A DNA stretch of 64,000 nt from UBA8389 sp942493385 (GTDB taxonomy: Bacteria; Bacteroidota; Bacteroidia; Bacteroidales; UBA1402): positions 3,720,001 through 3,784,000 of the forward strand of contig OW818699.1 of NCBI GenBank assembly GCA_942493385.1, in the 5' to 3' direction. Below the pieces are notes generated by a model. It made no database searches. It saw nothing but the letters and a program-made list of their open reading frames with translations, and was not told where the DNA came from. Positions within the stretch are counted from its first letter, which is position 1, and each line of letters starts with the position of its first letter. Below are positions 34,401-41,838 of this stretch, one piece after another. The position numbers and the translations under genes were made by a program.

Positions 34401-36254
34401 ATGATTGAGGACTACCGAGATGCGCTGCAATTTGTGGAGGATTATTTTCATCTGAACTATACGTCGTTCCTTAGAAAGTATTTTCCTGGAAGTAAAGCGG
34501 ATACGCTGAGCTTAAAGATGACGCCTTCCAAGTTCAAGCAGTTGTTTGGGGAGTTATCGCCGACGCAGTTGCAGATAATCAACGACAATGAGTCGAAGCA
34601 TATTGTGGTGGCGGCTGGGCCAGGAAGTGGCAAGACTCGGGTCTTGGTTCACAAACTGGCTTCATTGCTGCTGATGGAGGATGTCAAACACGAGCAGTTG
34701 CTGATGGTGACGTTTTCGAGGGCGGCGGCTACTGAGTTCAAGAAGCGGTTGCTCAAGTTGATTGGCAACGCGGCTAATTACGTTGAAATAAAGACGTTTC
34801 ACTCGTATTGTTTTGATTTGCTGGGCAAAGTTGGAAGTTTGGAGAAATCGGATGAGATTCTAAAAAAGACTATTGAAAAAATCAAGAACAAGGAAGTTGA
34901 GATAAGTCGGATAACAAAGACGGTGTTGGTAATTGACGAAGCGCAGGACATGAACGAGGATGAGTTCAACTTGATCAATGCCCTGATGGAACAGAATGAG
35001 GAAATGCGGGTGATTGCTGTGGGAGACGATGACCAGAGTATTTATGAGTTTAGAGGGGCTAGTGCCCAATACTTGGAGCGGTTTATCAAGGAGAACAATG
35101 CGATTAAACATGAGTTGCTTGAAAACTATCGGAGTAAAAGCAATTTGGTTGACTTCACCAATCAATTTGTGAAACAGATTCATCACCGGCTGAAATCGAA
35201 TGATGTGTTGGCCAAGCAAACGGATTTTGGTCGTCTAAAACTGGTTCATTATCAGAGCGGCAATTTGATTGCTCCTGTTGTGAACGACATTCTTACAACT
35301 GGATTGGTTGGCACGACTTGTGTACTAACAAAAACCAATGAGGAAGCTTTGCAACTGACTGGGCTGCTTTTAAATAATGGTATACCGGCAAAGTTGATTC
35401 AGACGAACGAAGGTTTCAGCCTGTATAATGTGTTGGAGGTTAGGCACTTTTTTAGCCAATTCGAAGCGGATGTTTTTAGTATTGGTGATGAGATTTGGGA
35501 AGCAGCAAAACGGGATCTGGTGGTGAAGTTTCAAAAGAGTAACAAACTGGAGATTTGCAAAAATCTTATCAAGGATTTTGAAGCGACGAATCCTAAAAGG
35601 AAGTATCGGTCGGACTTGGAAGTGTTTATTCGGGAATCGAAATTGGAGGATTTCTTTGGTGAAAATGTGGAGACCATTATGGTTTCGACCATTCATAAGG
35701 CGAAGGGTAAGGAGTTCGACAATGTGTATTTATTATTGGATGACTGGAATCCGTCGTCCGATGAAGTCAAACGGAAGCTGTATGTTGGTATGACTCGTGC
35801 GAAGCAAAATTTGACAATTCATTACAATACGAATTTCTTGGAAAGGATTTCGGCTGCAAATCTGGAACGTGTAGAGGACACCTCAGAATATGAACTGCCG
35901 AATCGATTGAGCATGCATTTGTCGCTAAAGGATGTCTGGCTGGATTACTTCATAAACAAGCAGTACTTGATTTCGCAATTGATGAGCGGGGATCTGTTGG
36001 AATACAATGGGGTTGAGTGCCTGAATTCCAATGGAAAACCGGTTTTGAAATTTTCTCATAAGTTCGTTAAGAAGGTGGAGGAAATGAAGGAAAGGAATTA
36101 TGAATTGAGGAGTGTGAAGGTGAATTTTGTGGTGTATTGGCTGCAGGAAGGGGCGGAAAAAGAGGTTCGGATTGTGTTGCCGGAGGTGGGTTTTGAAAGG
36201 AATGACAAGGGTTCAGATCCTGTTGGATTTGTTGACAAGGCCTGTACGCTCTAA
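31410..36254 (+). CDS. Exonuclease-RecQ-UvrD fusion helicase
   Basis: This 1614-residue protein joins three enzymes. Residues 1-175 look like a DEDD 3'-5' exonuclease: AFIDSEID (5-12) and GHNILNHDIKYI (about 54-65). A RecQ helicase follows with Walker A FPTGGGKS (about 287-294), VIDEAHCFSSWGQDFR (about 389-404) and QEAGRAGRD. The C-terminal third is a UvrD-type helicase with Walker A AGPGSGKT (about 1069-1076), LVIDEAQDMNEDEF (about 1171-1184), VGDDDQSIYEFRGAS and STIHKAKGKEFDNVYLLL. RecQ and UvrD are usually separate proteins of 600-750 residues. A DNA repair or anti-invader DNA-processing role is likely. It has its own promoter. Codon composition is GC-richer than the defence genes to its left. 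Confidence 0.93.
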   Translation: MSTIAFIDSEIDPRSHKILDLGGIKSDGNTFHQTSLPEFIRFLQGTDFVAGHNILNHDIKYIGKALYEAGIPSANIIDTLHLSPLLFPTKPYHKLLKDDKLQTEDTNNPLNDSIKARDLFYDEVTAFKQLDDGLKQILYGLLHDKKEFQAFFRFVKYESTTINLNRCIRQAYKNEICENADLARIVDENPIELAYCLSLISSFIHHQKVHSITPPWVLKNYPEVERIMFRLRNKPCITGCAYCDSALDIHKGLKRFFGFDSYRTYGGEPLQENAVKAAVDNKSLLAVFPTGGGKSITFQVPALMSGESTKGLTVVISPLQSLMKDQVDNLEKIGITEAVTINGLLDPIERAKSFERVEDGSASLLYISPESLRSKSIERLILGRKIVRFVIDEAHCFSSWGQDFRVDYLYIGDFIKSIQEKKNLEDGIPVSCFTATAKQKVIEDIRDYFDDKLSLNLELYTSATSRTNLHYKVYEKGDEEEKYQTLRDLIEEKNCPSIIYVSRTHRADALAERLTIDGFNAKPYHGKMDKQEKTANQNAFVSGEVAIMVATSAFGMGVDKKDVGMVVHYEISDSLENYVQEAGRAGRDEHIEADCFVLFNEEDLAKHFILLNQTKLSIKEIQQVWKAIKDITRFRSSVSNSALEIARKAGWDDNVMEIETRVTTAIAALEDAGYLKRGQNMPRVFANSILSKNAQEAIDKIQGSERFDERQKEKGIRIIKKLFSSKSRKQASDEEGESRIDYISDHLGIVKEEVINIINLLREEKILADAKDLTAFIKRGENKNRSLNIVEAFSKIEKFLLPQFDVEEKTFNVKDLNEEAELKGCDEVSIHKLNTILNFWTIKNWIKRRSHEYTKNHIAVVCMHPKAMLKEKMERRQELALFIIEYLFEKTSAVEEEKKEVLVEFSVHELKQAYETSSNLFKLAVSLDDVEDTLFYLSRIEAIKIEGGFMVVYNRLTIDRLEQNNSKQYTKEDYDKLDHFYENKVQQIHIVGEYAKKMIEDYRDALQFVEDYFHLNYTSFLRKYFPGSKADTLSLKMTPSKFKQLFGELSPTQLQIINDNESKHIVVAAGPGSGKTRVLVHKLASLLLMEDVKHEQLLMVTFSRAAATEFKKRLLKLIGNAANYVEIKTFHSYCFDLLGKVGSLEKSDEILKKTIEKIKNKEVEISRITKTVLVIDEAQDMNEDEFNLINALMEQNEEMRVIAVGDDDQSIYEFRGASAQYLERFIKENNAIKHELLENYRSKSNLVDFTNQFVKQIHHRLKSNDVLAKQTDFGRLKLVHYQSGNLIAPVVNDILTTGLVGTTCVLTKTNEEALQLTGLLLNNGIPAKLIQTNEGFSLYNVLEVRHFFSQFEADVFSIGDEIWEAAKRDLVVKFQKSNKLEICKNLIKDFEATNPKRKYRSDLEVFIRESKLEDFFGENVETIMVSTIHKAKGKEFDNVYLLLDDWNPSSDEVKRKLYVGMTRAKQNLTIHYNTNFLERISAANLERVEDTSEYELPNRLSMHLSLKDVWLDYFINKQYLISQLMSGDLLEYNGVECLNSNGKPVLKFSHKFVKKVEEMKERNYELRSVKVNFVVYWLQEGAEKEVRIVLPEVGFERNDKGSDPVGFVDKACTL

Positions 36255-36264
36255 TCAAACTTTG

Positions 36265-36342
36265 CTGTTTCGAATTGGTGCGACAGTGTCGCACCAATTA
36301 AGTGAGAAGGTCCATTTTCTTGAATTATGGAGTAGGTTCAAT
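36265..36342 (+). pseudogene. Possible DUF1016 relic with palindrome P1
   Basis: In the frame through 36273, the sequence reads RIGATVSHQLSEKVHFLELW, which lines up with the ATLSQTLSWSHFIELV segment of the intact DUF1016 protein at 40522-41556. No longer homology is seen, so the call is tentative. The segment contains a perfect palindrome (36273-36299) in the same place as in the intact gene. Confidence 0.35.
36273..36299. repeat. Palindrome P1 (13-bp arms, 1-base centre)
   Basis: AATTGGTGCGACA, G, TGTCGCACCAATT: a perfect inverted repeat between two convergent genes. No T-run follows on either strand. It could serve as a bidirectional stop, but its form matches P3 and P4 in DUF1016 sequences. 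Confidence 0.9.
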
Positions 36343-37980
36343 CTGATACCTATTAAGAACATAATTTAAGAACTTCTTCCCTTTTTCTGATAATTGATAC
36401 TGCTGAATAGAACTTCTTGGTTTATCTGGGTGAGACATCTCAACCAATTGTTCTTTGATGAGCGGTTTTATAAATTTATCATGGAATTTTGTACGATTGG
36501 ACCAATTTAGAAGGGTCATTAATTCATGCATCGCTTTTTGGTTTTCCAAAAAACTAATAAGCAACAGGACATGGTGCCAGCTAGTTGATTGCTTAGTTTC
36601 AACTTGGTTCTGACTTAATCCCAACTTAGTCCCAACTTGGTCCCGACTTAGTCCCGACTTAGTCCCAACTTGGCCCCAACTTACTCCCAACTTAGTCTCT
36701 AATACTTTTATGACCTCTTCAAAACCCGAATCTGTAACAAATTCAATCATCGGTTTTTGATAGGTAATAGAAAAAACAAACAGCTCCTTATTGGAAATAT
36801 CTACTTTATAATCTGAATAATAGAATGGTGCGTATTTCCGAATATTCTTTCTTCCTGACCCCAATTCTTCGACCCATCCAAGTTCTTTGAAGACCTTGGC
36901 AATCATCGGATTTTTTGGGTGCGTTTCCAAATTGTCCAATGTAACGGAGCCAGACTGGAGCGGTTTCGTCCAATTCTCGGTTCGGACAAGATCGGAGAAT
37001 ATTAGCAATTTAGCTGGGAAACTACTGCTGAATTCTCTGTGAGCCAACAAATTAGCAACTATTTCCCTGAATATTTTATTCCTTAGGTCAATTCGCTGAA
37101 TACCCGATTCCTCCATCGAAAAACGGTCAGGTAAATGCTTCTGAACAAATGCGGTAAGCCGTAAGTATGACTCAATCAGATTCAAACGGATATCATCCCG
37201 ATCATCGTATCGAATATCAGCTTCGCCAGGTCTAGGGTATAGAAACCTTTGGTAATTCATATTTCCAAAGATTGCATCCGTGCGATACGCTGGGCAATAG
37301 GTCAATACGGTCGTTTCTGTTCCAAATAGCAATGCACTCGCCAAAATATAACCTTCCTTCCCTGTATTTCGATCTTTTCGCCAGAAGCCTGTAGATTGCA
37401 ATAACTCTTCGTTACTCATTTTTAACCAAGGATGAGTCGGATTGGAAACATAAACTAAATGCCTTGCTTTCTCAAATGTGCTGTTGCTTAAGTCGTTCAT
37501 GTTCAAAAATGGGCAAACTTCATTTTCGGTAAAATCATTACGTTTGCGAAGGTACATTTGGTCCACCAAGGCGTGATTTTGTGTAATATCGTTGTCGGCA
37601 TCTCCTACTCTATCGAAAATCTGGTTTTTAAATCGGTGGACTTGTGAACTTTCAGGAACATATATACGAATCACCTTTTTTCCATCCAAATCTAACACTT
37701 CCGGCGAAAAGTAGGAAGTTGGATTAAGCTGCTGAGGATTATTTACTACGTTTGCTAGATTCTTCAACATTCCCTCAATGGCTATTTCTTTGACCCCAAG
37801 AACCTCGCCCTGATCGGTAACTCCTAACAAAATATGCCCACCAGAGCGATTGAGAAAAGCACATACTGACTCAAAAAAACTTTCACTTAATTGGTTCTGG
37901 CATCTTTTGAATTCTAGAGTAAGTGATTCTCCATTGGCGATAAGTTGTTTAATTTTGTCTCCTGTCATATTAATCTCCAC
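36325..37980 (-). CDS. AlbA_2 (Schlafen-like) ATP-binding putative regulator
   Basis: This 551-residue protein has an N-terminal AlbA_2 domain: GESLTLEFKR (17-26), FLNRSGGHILLGVTDQGEVLGV (about 43-64) and KKVIRIYVPESSQVHRF. A middle part resembles the RecG-like HATPase_c_4 domain (EIVANLLAHREFSSSFPA and ELGWVEELGSGRKNIRKYA). It ends in a winged-helix-like part. Residues about 427-463 are low-complexity 11-residue units (GTKSGLSRDQV, GTKLGLSQNQV) encoded by 11-bp repeats. Family members are annotated as regulators or DNA/RNA-binding ATPases and also occur in defence islands. Its leader contains a possible attenuator (38055-38125). Full length; no break seen. Confidence 0.88.
   Translation of the reverse strand: MEINMTGDKIKQLIANGESLTLEFKRCQNQLSESFFESVCAFLNRSGGHILLGVTDQGEVLGVKEIAIEGMLKNLANVVNNPQQLNPTSYFSPEVLDLDGKKVIRIYVPESSQVHRFKNQIFDRVGDADNDITQNHALVDQMYLRKRNDFTENEVCPFLNMNDLSNSTFEKARHLVYVSNPTHPWLKMSNEELLQSTGFWRKDRNTGKEGYILASALLFGTETTVLTYCPAYRTDAIFGNMNYQRFLYPRPGEADIRYDDRDDIRLNLIESYLRLTAFVQKHLPDRFSMEESGIQRIDLRNKIFREIVANLLAHREFSSSFPAKLLIFSDLVRTENWTKPLQSGSVTLDNLETHPKNPMIAKVFKELGWVEELGSGRKNIRKYAPFYYSDYKVDISNKELFVFSITYQKPMIEFVTDSGFEEVIKVLETKLGVSWGQVGTKSGLSRDQVGTKLGLSQNQVETKQSTSWHHVLLLISFLENQKAMHELMTLLNWSNRTKFHDKFIKPLIKEQLVEMSHPDKPRSSIQQYQLSEKGKKFLNYVLNRYQIEPTP
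36591..36700. repeat. 11-bp tandem repeats inside AlbA_2 gene
   Basis: Ten units of 11 bases (consensus ACTTAGTCCCA on the plus strand) run from 36591 to 36700; the middle six are best conserved. Three units make 33 bases and keep the frame, so gain or loss of one or two units would shift it. Confidence 0.95.
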
Positions 37981-38054
37981 GATTTTGCCTTTTAGTCAAA
38001 GCATATTTTAATTATTTTATCTCTTTATTTTGTTTTTTTATTAATGTATTAAGC

Positions 38055-38125
38055 AATTAAAAAACCCCTCTTTAATTGAGGGGTCAGCCTTAGTATACTT
38101 CAACTAAGGGGGGCTTTAGTTGCTG
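38055..38125 (-). terminator. Terminator with alternative hairpins (possible attenuator)
   Basis: Read on the minus strand, ACCCCTC and GAGGGGT pair over a 7-base loop and are followed by TTTTTT, a standard intrinsic terminator. Just before it, CAACTAA can pair with TTAGTTG, and CTTAG with CTAAG; these two hairpins share bases, so they exclude one another. The element ends about 75 bases before the AlbA_2 start codon. It is either an attenuator for that gene or the terminator of a lost gene to its right. Confidence 0.6.
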
Positions 38126-38261
38126 CAAATATAACTACATTTTTAAATTTTGCAAAATTTAGTGAATAAGTTTTTAATGTTAATAATCCCGGACAAGGGG
38201 TCAACATCACCGGAATAAACAAGTGGCACTTGCACAAATACCTTGGAACCACCACATGTAG

Positions 38262-38290
38262 TCAGTTGACTACAGTTTGTAGTCAACTGA
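38262..38290. repeat. Palindrome P2 (12-bp arms)
   Basis: TCAGTTGACTAC and GTAGTCAACTGA pair perfectly over the loop AGTTT. It lies in the gene-poor stretch 37981-38690 between the AlbA_2 leader and the DinB relic. Purpose unknown. Confidence 0.85.
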
Positions 38291-38385
38291 GTGAGTTACG
38301 AACTGATCGCATTTTGCGACTAGTTACAATATTGAAGCCTCGACGAGCATAGAAAAGTTTAATTCTTGGGACGCTTTCCCAAAGA

Positions 38386-38476
38386 TGGACTCGGCTAACG
38401 GGTTCAGCCATACATTTCCCAATTTGGATTCATCCACCCAATCGGCCATGTGGGCGAAGTGGAAGGTGGAGTTTTA
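38386..38476 (-). pseudogene. DinB internal fragment
   Basis: On the minus strand this reads TFHFAHMADWVDESKLGNVW then LNPLAESI, matching TLHFAHVADRVDESKLGNVW and LNALAEPI of the intact DinB protein (19724-20200). Only about 30 codons remain, without start or end. It is a relic of a second DinB gene at the right side of the island. Confidence 0.88.
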
Positions 38477-38487
38477 TGGGTTGTGCC

Positions 38488-38516
38488 CAATTGCGTCCGC
38501 ACTGCGGACGCAATTG
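38488..38516. repeat. Palindrome P3 (14-bp arms, 1-base centre)
   Basis: CAATTGCGTCCGCA, C, TGCGGACGCAATTG: a perfect inverted repeat directly before the conserved part of the DUF1016 fragment. Confidence 0.92.
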
Positions 38517-38651
38517 AACCGGATGCAATACCGCATGTTGATTCAAATCGAAGATGCCTCAAAACGTGAGCATTACGAACTAGAGGCTGTGAAAAACGCA
38601 TGGACTGGGCGAGAGCTTGAACGGCAAATATCAGAAATTGGAGTATCTTAG
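38489..38651 (+). pseudogene. DUF1016 (YhcG) nuclease fragment with palindrome P3
   Basis: The frame reads TQLNRMQYRMLIQIEDASKR and AVKNAWTGRELERQISEIG, the conserved W-S/T-H-Y...V.D...AFY..EA..N.WS.RELERQI region of DUF1016 proteins. The N-terminal end and the nuclease domain are missing, and a stop follows at 38649-38651. It abuts the DinB fragment, so two relics of opposite direction are fused here. Its left edge is the palindrome at 38488-38516. Confidence 0.75.
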
Positions 38652-38690
38652 CCCGCAAATATTCATCCACCTTAATAACAACCATGAACG

Positions 38691-39599
38691 ATGAAAAAAA
38701 TCGTTGTCATCATTATCCTTTTAGCTTCATTTTTTGCGTTCAATGCACAATCTGGTAATTCAGTCGAAGTTGCCCGGAAACTGAAAAATGCTCCAACTCA
38801 CAGTGCCGGTTATGGTAAAAAACTTGGTGATTTTAAGAGTGGGACGTATACCATCACCAGTGCAGGACTTACTCGTCAATATACCATTGATATTCCCAAA
38901 AACTACAACAAAAAACACACGTATCGTTTGATTTTCGCCATGCACATGATGGGTGGGCATATGCAAACAATGATTGATCAAAACTATTATGGACTTAAAA
39001 CGTATGCCGAAAGAGATAAAGTTCCCGTCATTTTCGTTGCACCGGAGGGCTACACTGACCGTTCTCCTTGGCGTGGAGGGGATAACAAAGATCACATCTT
39101 CTTTGCCGATATGCTTAAATTGTTTAAAAATACATTGAGCATTGACACCTCTCGCGTATTTTGCTGTGGCTTTAGCTTTGGTGCCATGATTACCTACTCG
39201 TTGTCGTTGGCTTTTCAGGATGACCTTCGTGCTGTAGCGTGTTATGCTCCAGCCAATTGGAACATTTATCTTCCTGAAAACAAGCACAAACCGCTAGCTT
39301 TCTTTAGCACAACAGGCACTCAAGACGGACTTTGCAAGTATGTCAACTCGGATGAATTCAAACAGGGTGGAAAGTATTGTGTATTGACACACATCGAAGA
39401 TAATGGGTTAAAAGTAGTACCAGAAATACCGATAGCGACGACACCGACTCACATCACGACAGAATTTAAAGGGCTTCCGGAGGAGTATCCGGTACTCTTT
39501 GGTTCATTCGTGGGTGGTCATACCGAAAACGTTAAAGATCTTGGATCGGATGTCAATTGGGTTTCAAAAGAAACGTGGGATTTCTTTATGCGGTTCTAG
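38691..39599 (+). CDS. Secreted PHB-depolymerase/feruloyl-esterase-like hydrolase
   Basis: This 302-residue protein has a signal peptide (MKKIVVIIILLASFFAFNAQ). It is an alpha/beta hydrolase of the esterase/poly(3-hydroxybutyrate) depolymerase type: HMMGGH around the oxyanion hole (about 85-90), nucleophile Ser in CGFSFGAM (about 162-169), Asp in TTGTQDGLCKY (about 206-216) and His in FVGGHTEN (about 272-279). Such enzymes release acyl or feruloyl groups from plant cell-wall polymers, which would fit the pectate lyase 3 kb away. Composition is like the right half of the window. No start doubt: the signal peptide begins at the ATG. Confidence 0.88.
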   Translation: MKKIVVIIILLASFFAFNAQSGNSVEVARKLKNAPTHSAGYGKKLGDFKSGTYTITSAGLTRQYTIDIPKNYNKKHTYRLIFAMHMMGGHMQTMIDQNYYGLKTYAERDKVPVIFVAPEGYTDRSPWRGGDNKDHIFFADMLKLFKNTLSIDTSRVFCCGFSFGAMITYSLSLAFQDDLRAVACYAPANWNIYLPENKHKPLAFFSTTGTQDGLCKYVNSDEFKQGGKYCVLTHIEDNGLKVVPEIPIATTPTHITTEFKGLPEEYPVLFGSFVGGHTENVKDLGSDVNWVSKETWDFFMRF

Positions 39600-39621
39600 A
39601 TGAATTGGTCATAGTGCCAAC

Positions 39622-40395
39622 TTACCTCGTCTCAATCCCCCACTCCTTAAAATGCCTCTTGAAAAACCCATCCTGCGCACTTAGAATCAGCGATGGCACT
39701 TCCTTTTGCATGAGCTGCAGCACTTTTGCAGCCCTGATTCTCGGGTTCGGATATTGCTTCTTCGTGTTTTCAAGCAACTTATTGATGCGTAGTGCCTCAT
39801 TGCCGCCTCTAAGTTTTCGGTATAGGGCGGTTTCGATGTCGTCGATGACGGCGTTTAGGTTCAATAGGGGTTCGATGCGGGTGGTGGTGTAATCGCCCAA
39901 GAGGTGGGTGTCGTAGAGGATGCTGGCAAAGGCGTTGGTGTATTCGCGGAGTTGGCCGGACATGCCCAGATGAAGGGCTTCGCTGGTGGCGGTTAGGATT
40001 ATTTTATTCCTTCTAGCCTGTTCATCAATTAGTTTCTTTTGAAATTGGTCGATGGTTTGTCTGTCCCAACCGCAGAGGTCCACGCGCTCCTGGATTTGAG
40101 GAGTCCATGGCCTTCCATTAAAACCCCAATGGAAAAACAGGCGATGGCCGTAGGAACCCCAGGAGAAGTTTTGGTGAGGGGCGTCACGTAGGCCTTTGAA
40201 ATAGGCGTTGTAGGGATAGTCGATGGTTTTGTGGACGGCTTCGAACCAATTGGAAATGGGTTTGCTGCGTTCGAAGGGAAAAACGGAGTAGGCATCGGCT
40301 TCATGGCCGGTTTTTTCGCCTATAGCAAAGGATTTTGCGGAAAGGGAATATATTGGAATAAATAGGAGTAGCAAAAGAAAACAATACTTTGGCAT
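39622..40395 (-). CDS. Secreted protein of unknown function, helical
   Basis: This 257-residue protein starts with a signal peptide (MPKYCFLLLLLFIPIYSLSA). It is rich in helices. HRLFFHWGFNGRPW (about 84-97) and ASILYDTHLLGDYTTTRIEP (about 158-177) contain His and Asp residues arranged somewhat like zinc-dependent phospholipase C/P1 nuclease-type proteins, but the match is weak. I do not recognise the family. A short decayed copy of its 3' end occurs at 44025-44080, so the gene has been duplicated or moved at least once. Confidence 0.7.
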   Translation of the reverse strand: MPKYCFLLLLLFIPIYSLSAKSFAIGEKTGHEADAYSVFPFERSKPISNWFEAVHKTIDYPYNAYFKGLRDAPHQNFSWGSYGHRLFFHWGFNGRPWTPQIQERVDLCGWDRQTIDQFQKKLIDEQARRNKIILTATSEALHLGMSGQLREYTNAFASILYDTHLLGDYTTTRIEPLLNLNAVIDDIETALYRKLRGGNEALRINKLLENTKKQYPNPRIRAAKVLQLMQKEVPSLILSAQDGFFKRHFKEWGIETR

Positions 40396-40521
40396 TTTGA
40401 AGCGTTTGGATTAGCTACGAATGTAGGGATAACTTGGTAAAATCCATAAGGCCAAGTGTAAAGAGTTCGGCAGTACTTGCCTTTTTCTAAATGCTCGCAG
40501 CATTTTTTTGATAGGATGGAG

Positions 40522-41556
40522 TTAGTCCAATTTAGCATTCTGTTGAGCAACGGTTATGGCTTTATTGAGCTTTTCAATAAACCATTGTTTATCTGGCAAA
40601 GCGGTAAGATATTGAGCAACTTTAATATATTCTTCGCCAAGCAGCAGAAGTTCAACATGTTCCGTATTACCTTCGCTACAAAGCAACAATCCTATTGGTG
40701 CGTTTTCATGTGGTTGCTTGTCATACTTTTGCAAGTACTTTAAATAAAGCTCCATTTGTCCTTTATATTCGGGTTTGAACTTCCCTAATTTTAGATCAAT
40801 TGCAATTAATCGGTTTAGTTTGCGGTGATAAAATAACAAATCTAGATAATAATCTATGCTGTCAATTGAAATGCGCTTTTGGCGTTCAAGAAATGCGAAA
40901 CCCTGCCCCAATTCCAAAATGAAGTATTCCAACTGACTTACAATAGCGTCCTCCAGATTTTTTTCTGAATAATATCCACTTAAACCTAGGAAATCAAGAA
41001 CATAAGTGCTTCTAAAGACTAAATCTGGAGTAAAATTTCCATTATCCGACAAGGTCTGTAATGTTTGAACAACCACATCATCGGGCTTAGTCGCAAGTGT
41101 AGTCCGTTCAAATAGCATAGCGTCTTCTTTTTGACGAAGAGTACGTATGCTCCAATATTCGGTTAAGCACATTTGTTGGTAATAAAGCCTCTTGGTCTTA
41201 TCATCTATTGAAACCAGTTCAATAAAATGACTCCAACTCAATGTTTGCGACAGTGTCGCAAACATTTCTTCGTTGTAAGCCTCTGACACTTTGATCATAC
41301 GAGTCAAAGATGAATAGGTATATCCTTTCCCAAACTTCAATGTCAACTCTTGCGACAGTGTTGCAAGTATCTGCCTCCCATACTGAGCGTATGTTTCGTG
41401 ATGCACTTCGGCAACTATATAATTGCCTATGGACCAATATAAGCGGCTAATTTCTGTATTAATGTAGAATGCAACGTTTCTTCCTTTCTGTTCTATCAGA
41501 TTTTGTATTCCTGTTAGTAAGCGATTGCTAATGTTTTCAATTATTTGAGGCTTCAT
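40522..41556 (-). CDS. yhcG: DUF1016/YhcG-family PD-(D/E)XK nuclease
   Basis: This 344-residue protein has the N-terminal helical DUF1016 domain (about 10-150), including YWSIGNYIVAE (40-50) and LSWSHFIELVSIDDKTKRLYY (about 106-126). A PD-(D/E)XK nuclease domain follows (about 175-330) with YLDLLFYHRKLNRLIAIDLKLG (about 238-259, Asp ... D-x-K) and GQMELYLKYL (about 267-276). Members are often found next to restriction and phage-defence genes. The segment before LSWSHF is encoded by a perfect palindrome (41240-41266) and an imperfect one lies at 41347-41370. Both relics elsewhere in the window carry a palindrome at the same place. Confidence 0.92.
   Translation of the reverse strand: MKPQIIENISNRLLTGIQNLIEQKGRNVAFYINTEISRLYWSIGNYIVAEVHHETYAQYGRQILATLSQELTLKFGKGYTYSSLTRMIKVSEAYNEEMFATLSQTLSWSHFIELVSIDDKTKRLYYQQMCLTEYWSIRTLRQKEDAMLFERTTLATKPDDVVVQTLQTLSDNGNFTPDLVFRSTYVLDFLGLSGYYSEKNLEDAIVSQLEYFILELGQGFAFLERQKRISIDSIDYYLDLLFYHRKLNRLIAIDLKLGKFKPEYKGQMELYLKYLQKYDKQPHENAPIGLLLCSEGNTEHVELLLLGEEYIKVAQYLTALPDKQWFIEKLNKAITVAQQNAKLD
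41240..41266. repeat. Palindrome P4 (13-bp arms) inside DUF1016 gene
   Basis: AATGTTTGCGACA, G, TGTCGCAAACATT: a perfect inverted repeat within the DUF1016 gene, encoding ATLSQTL on the minus strand. A weaker related repeat around TTGCGACAGTGTTGCAA is at 41350-41366 (ATLSQEL). Confidence 0.95.
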
Positions 41557-41639
41557 TCTATAACATATTATTATTACAGAACAAATATATTAATATTTAT
41601 TTAATATACAGACACCCTACTAATAATGCGGTAGTGAGG

Positions 41640-41836
41640 TCAACTCAATTCGTGACGCATTGCGTACCTAATTCGTATCACAATTTGTGACACCATCTCA
41701 TAAACCTCATTTTCAGTCAGTTCAAACAGATAAATGGAAGGGAAACGACTTCGATTCCTTTTAACAGCTTGTTGAATACGTTTCGGGCATCACAAAGATC
41801 AACAAAATACAGTTCAGCAAATTCTTCCGAAGTAAC
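41640..41836 (-). pseudogene. ORF6N-domain gene fragment, frameshifted
   Basis: On the minus strand one frame gives EEFAELYFVDLCDARNVFN and, after a frameshift, QAVKRNRSRFPSIYLFELTE. Together these match the ORF6N/KilA-N pattern LAELY.V....LNQAVKRN..RFP..F.F.LT. It ends at a stop after about 45 more bases of coding-like sequence. A broken copy; no intact version is in the window. Confidence 0.7.
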
Positions 41837-41838
41837 CA

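Noticed and set aside
36591..36700. Short direct repeats considered as iterons of a replication origin
   Set aside because: They lie within a coding frame and encode in-frame 11-residue repeats, and no replication initiator gene is near.
38385..38488. Plus-strand frame beginning MDSANGFSHTFPN
   Set aside because: This part is the wrong strand of the DinB fragment. Only the later part of the frame (from about 38489) resembles a real protein, DUF1016.
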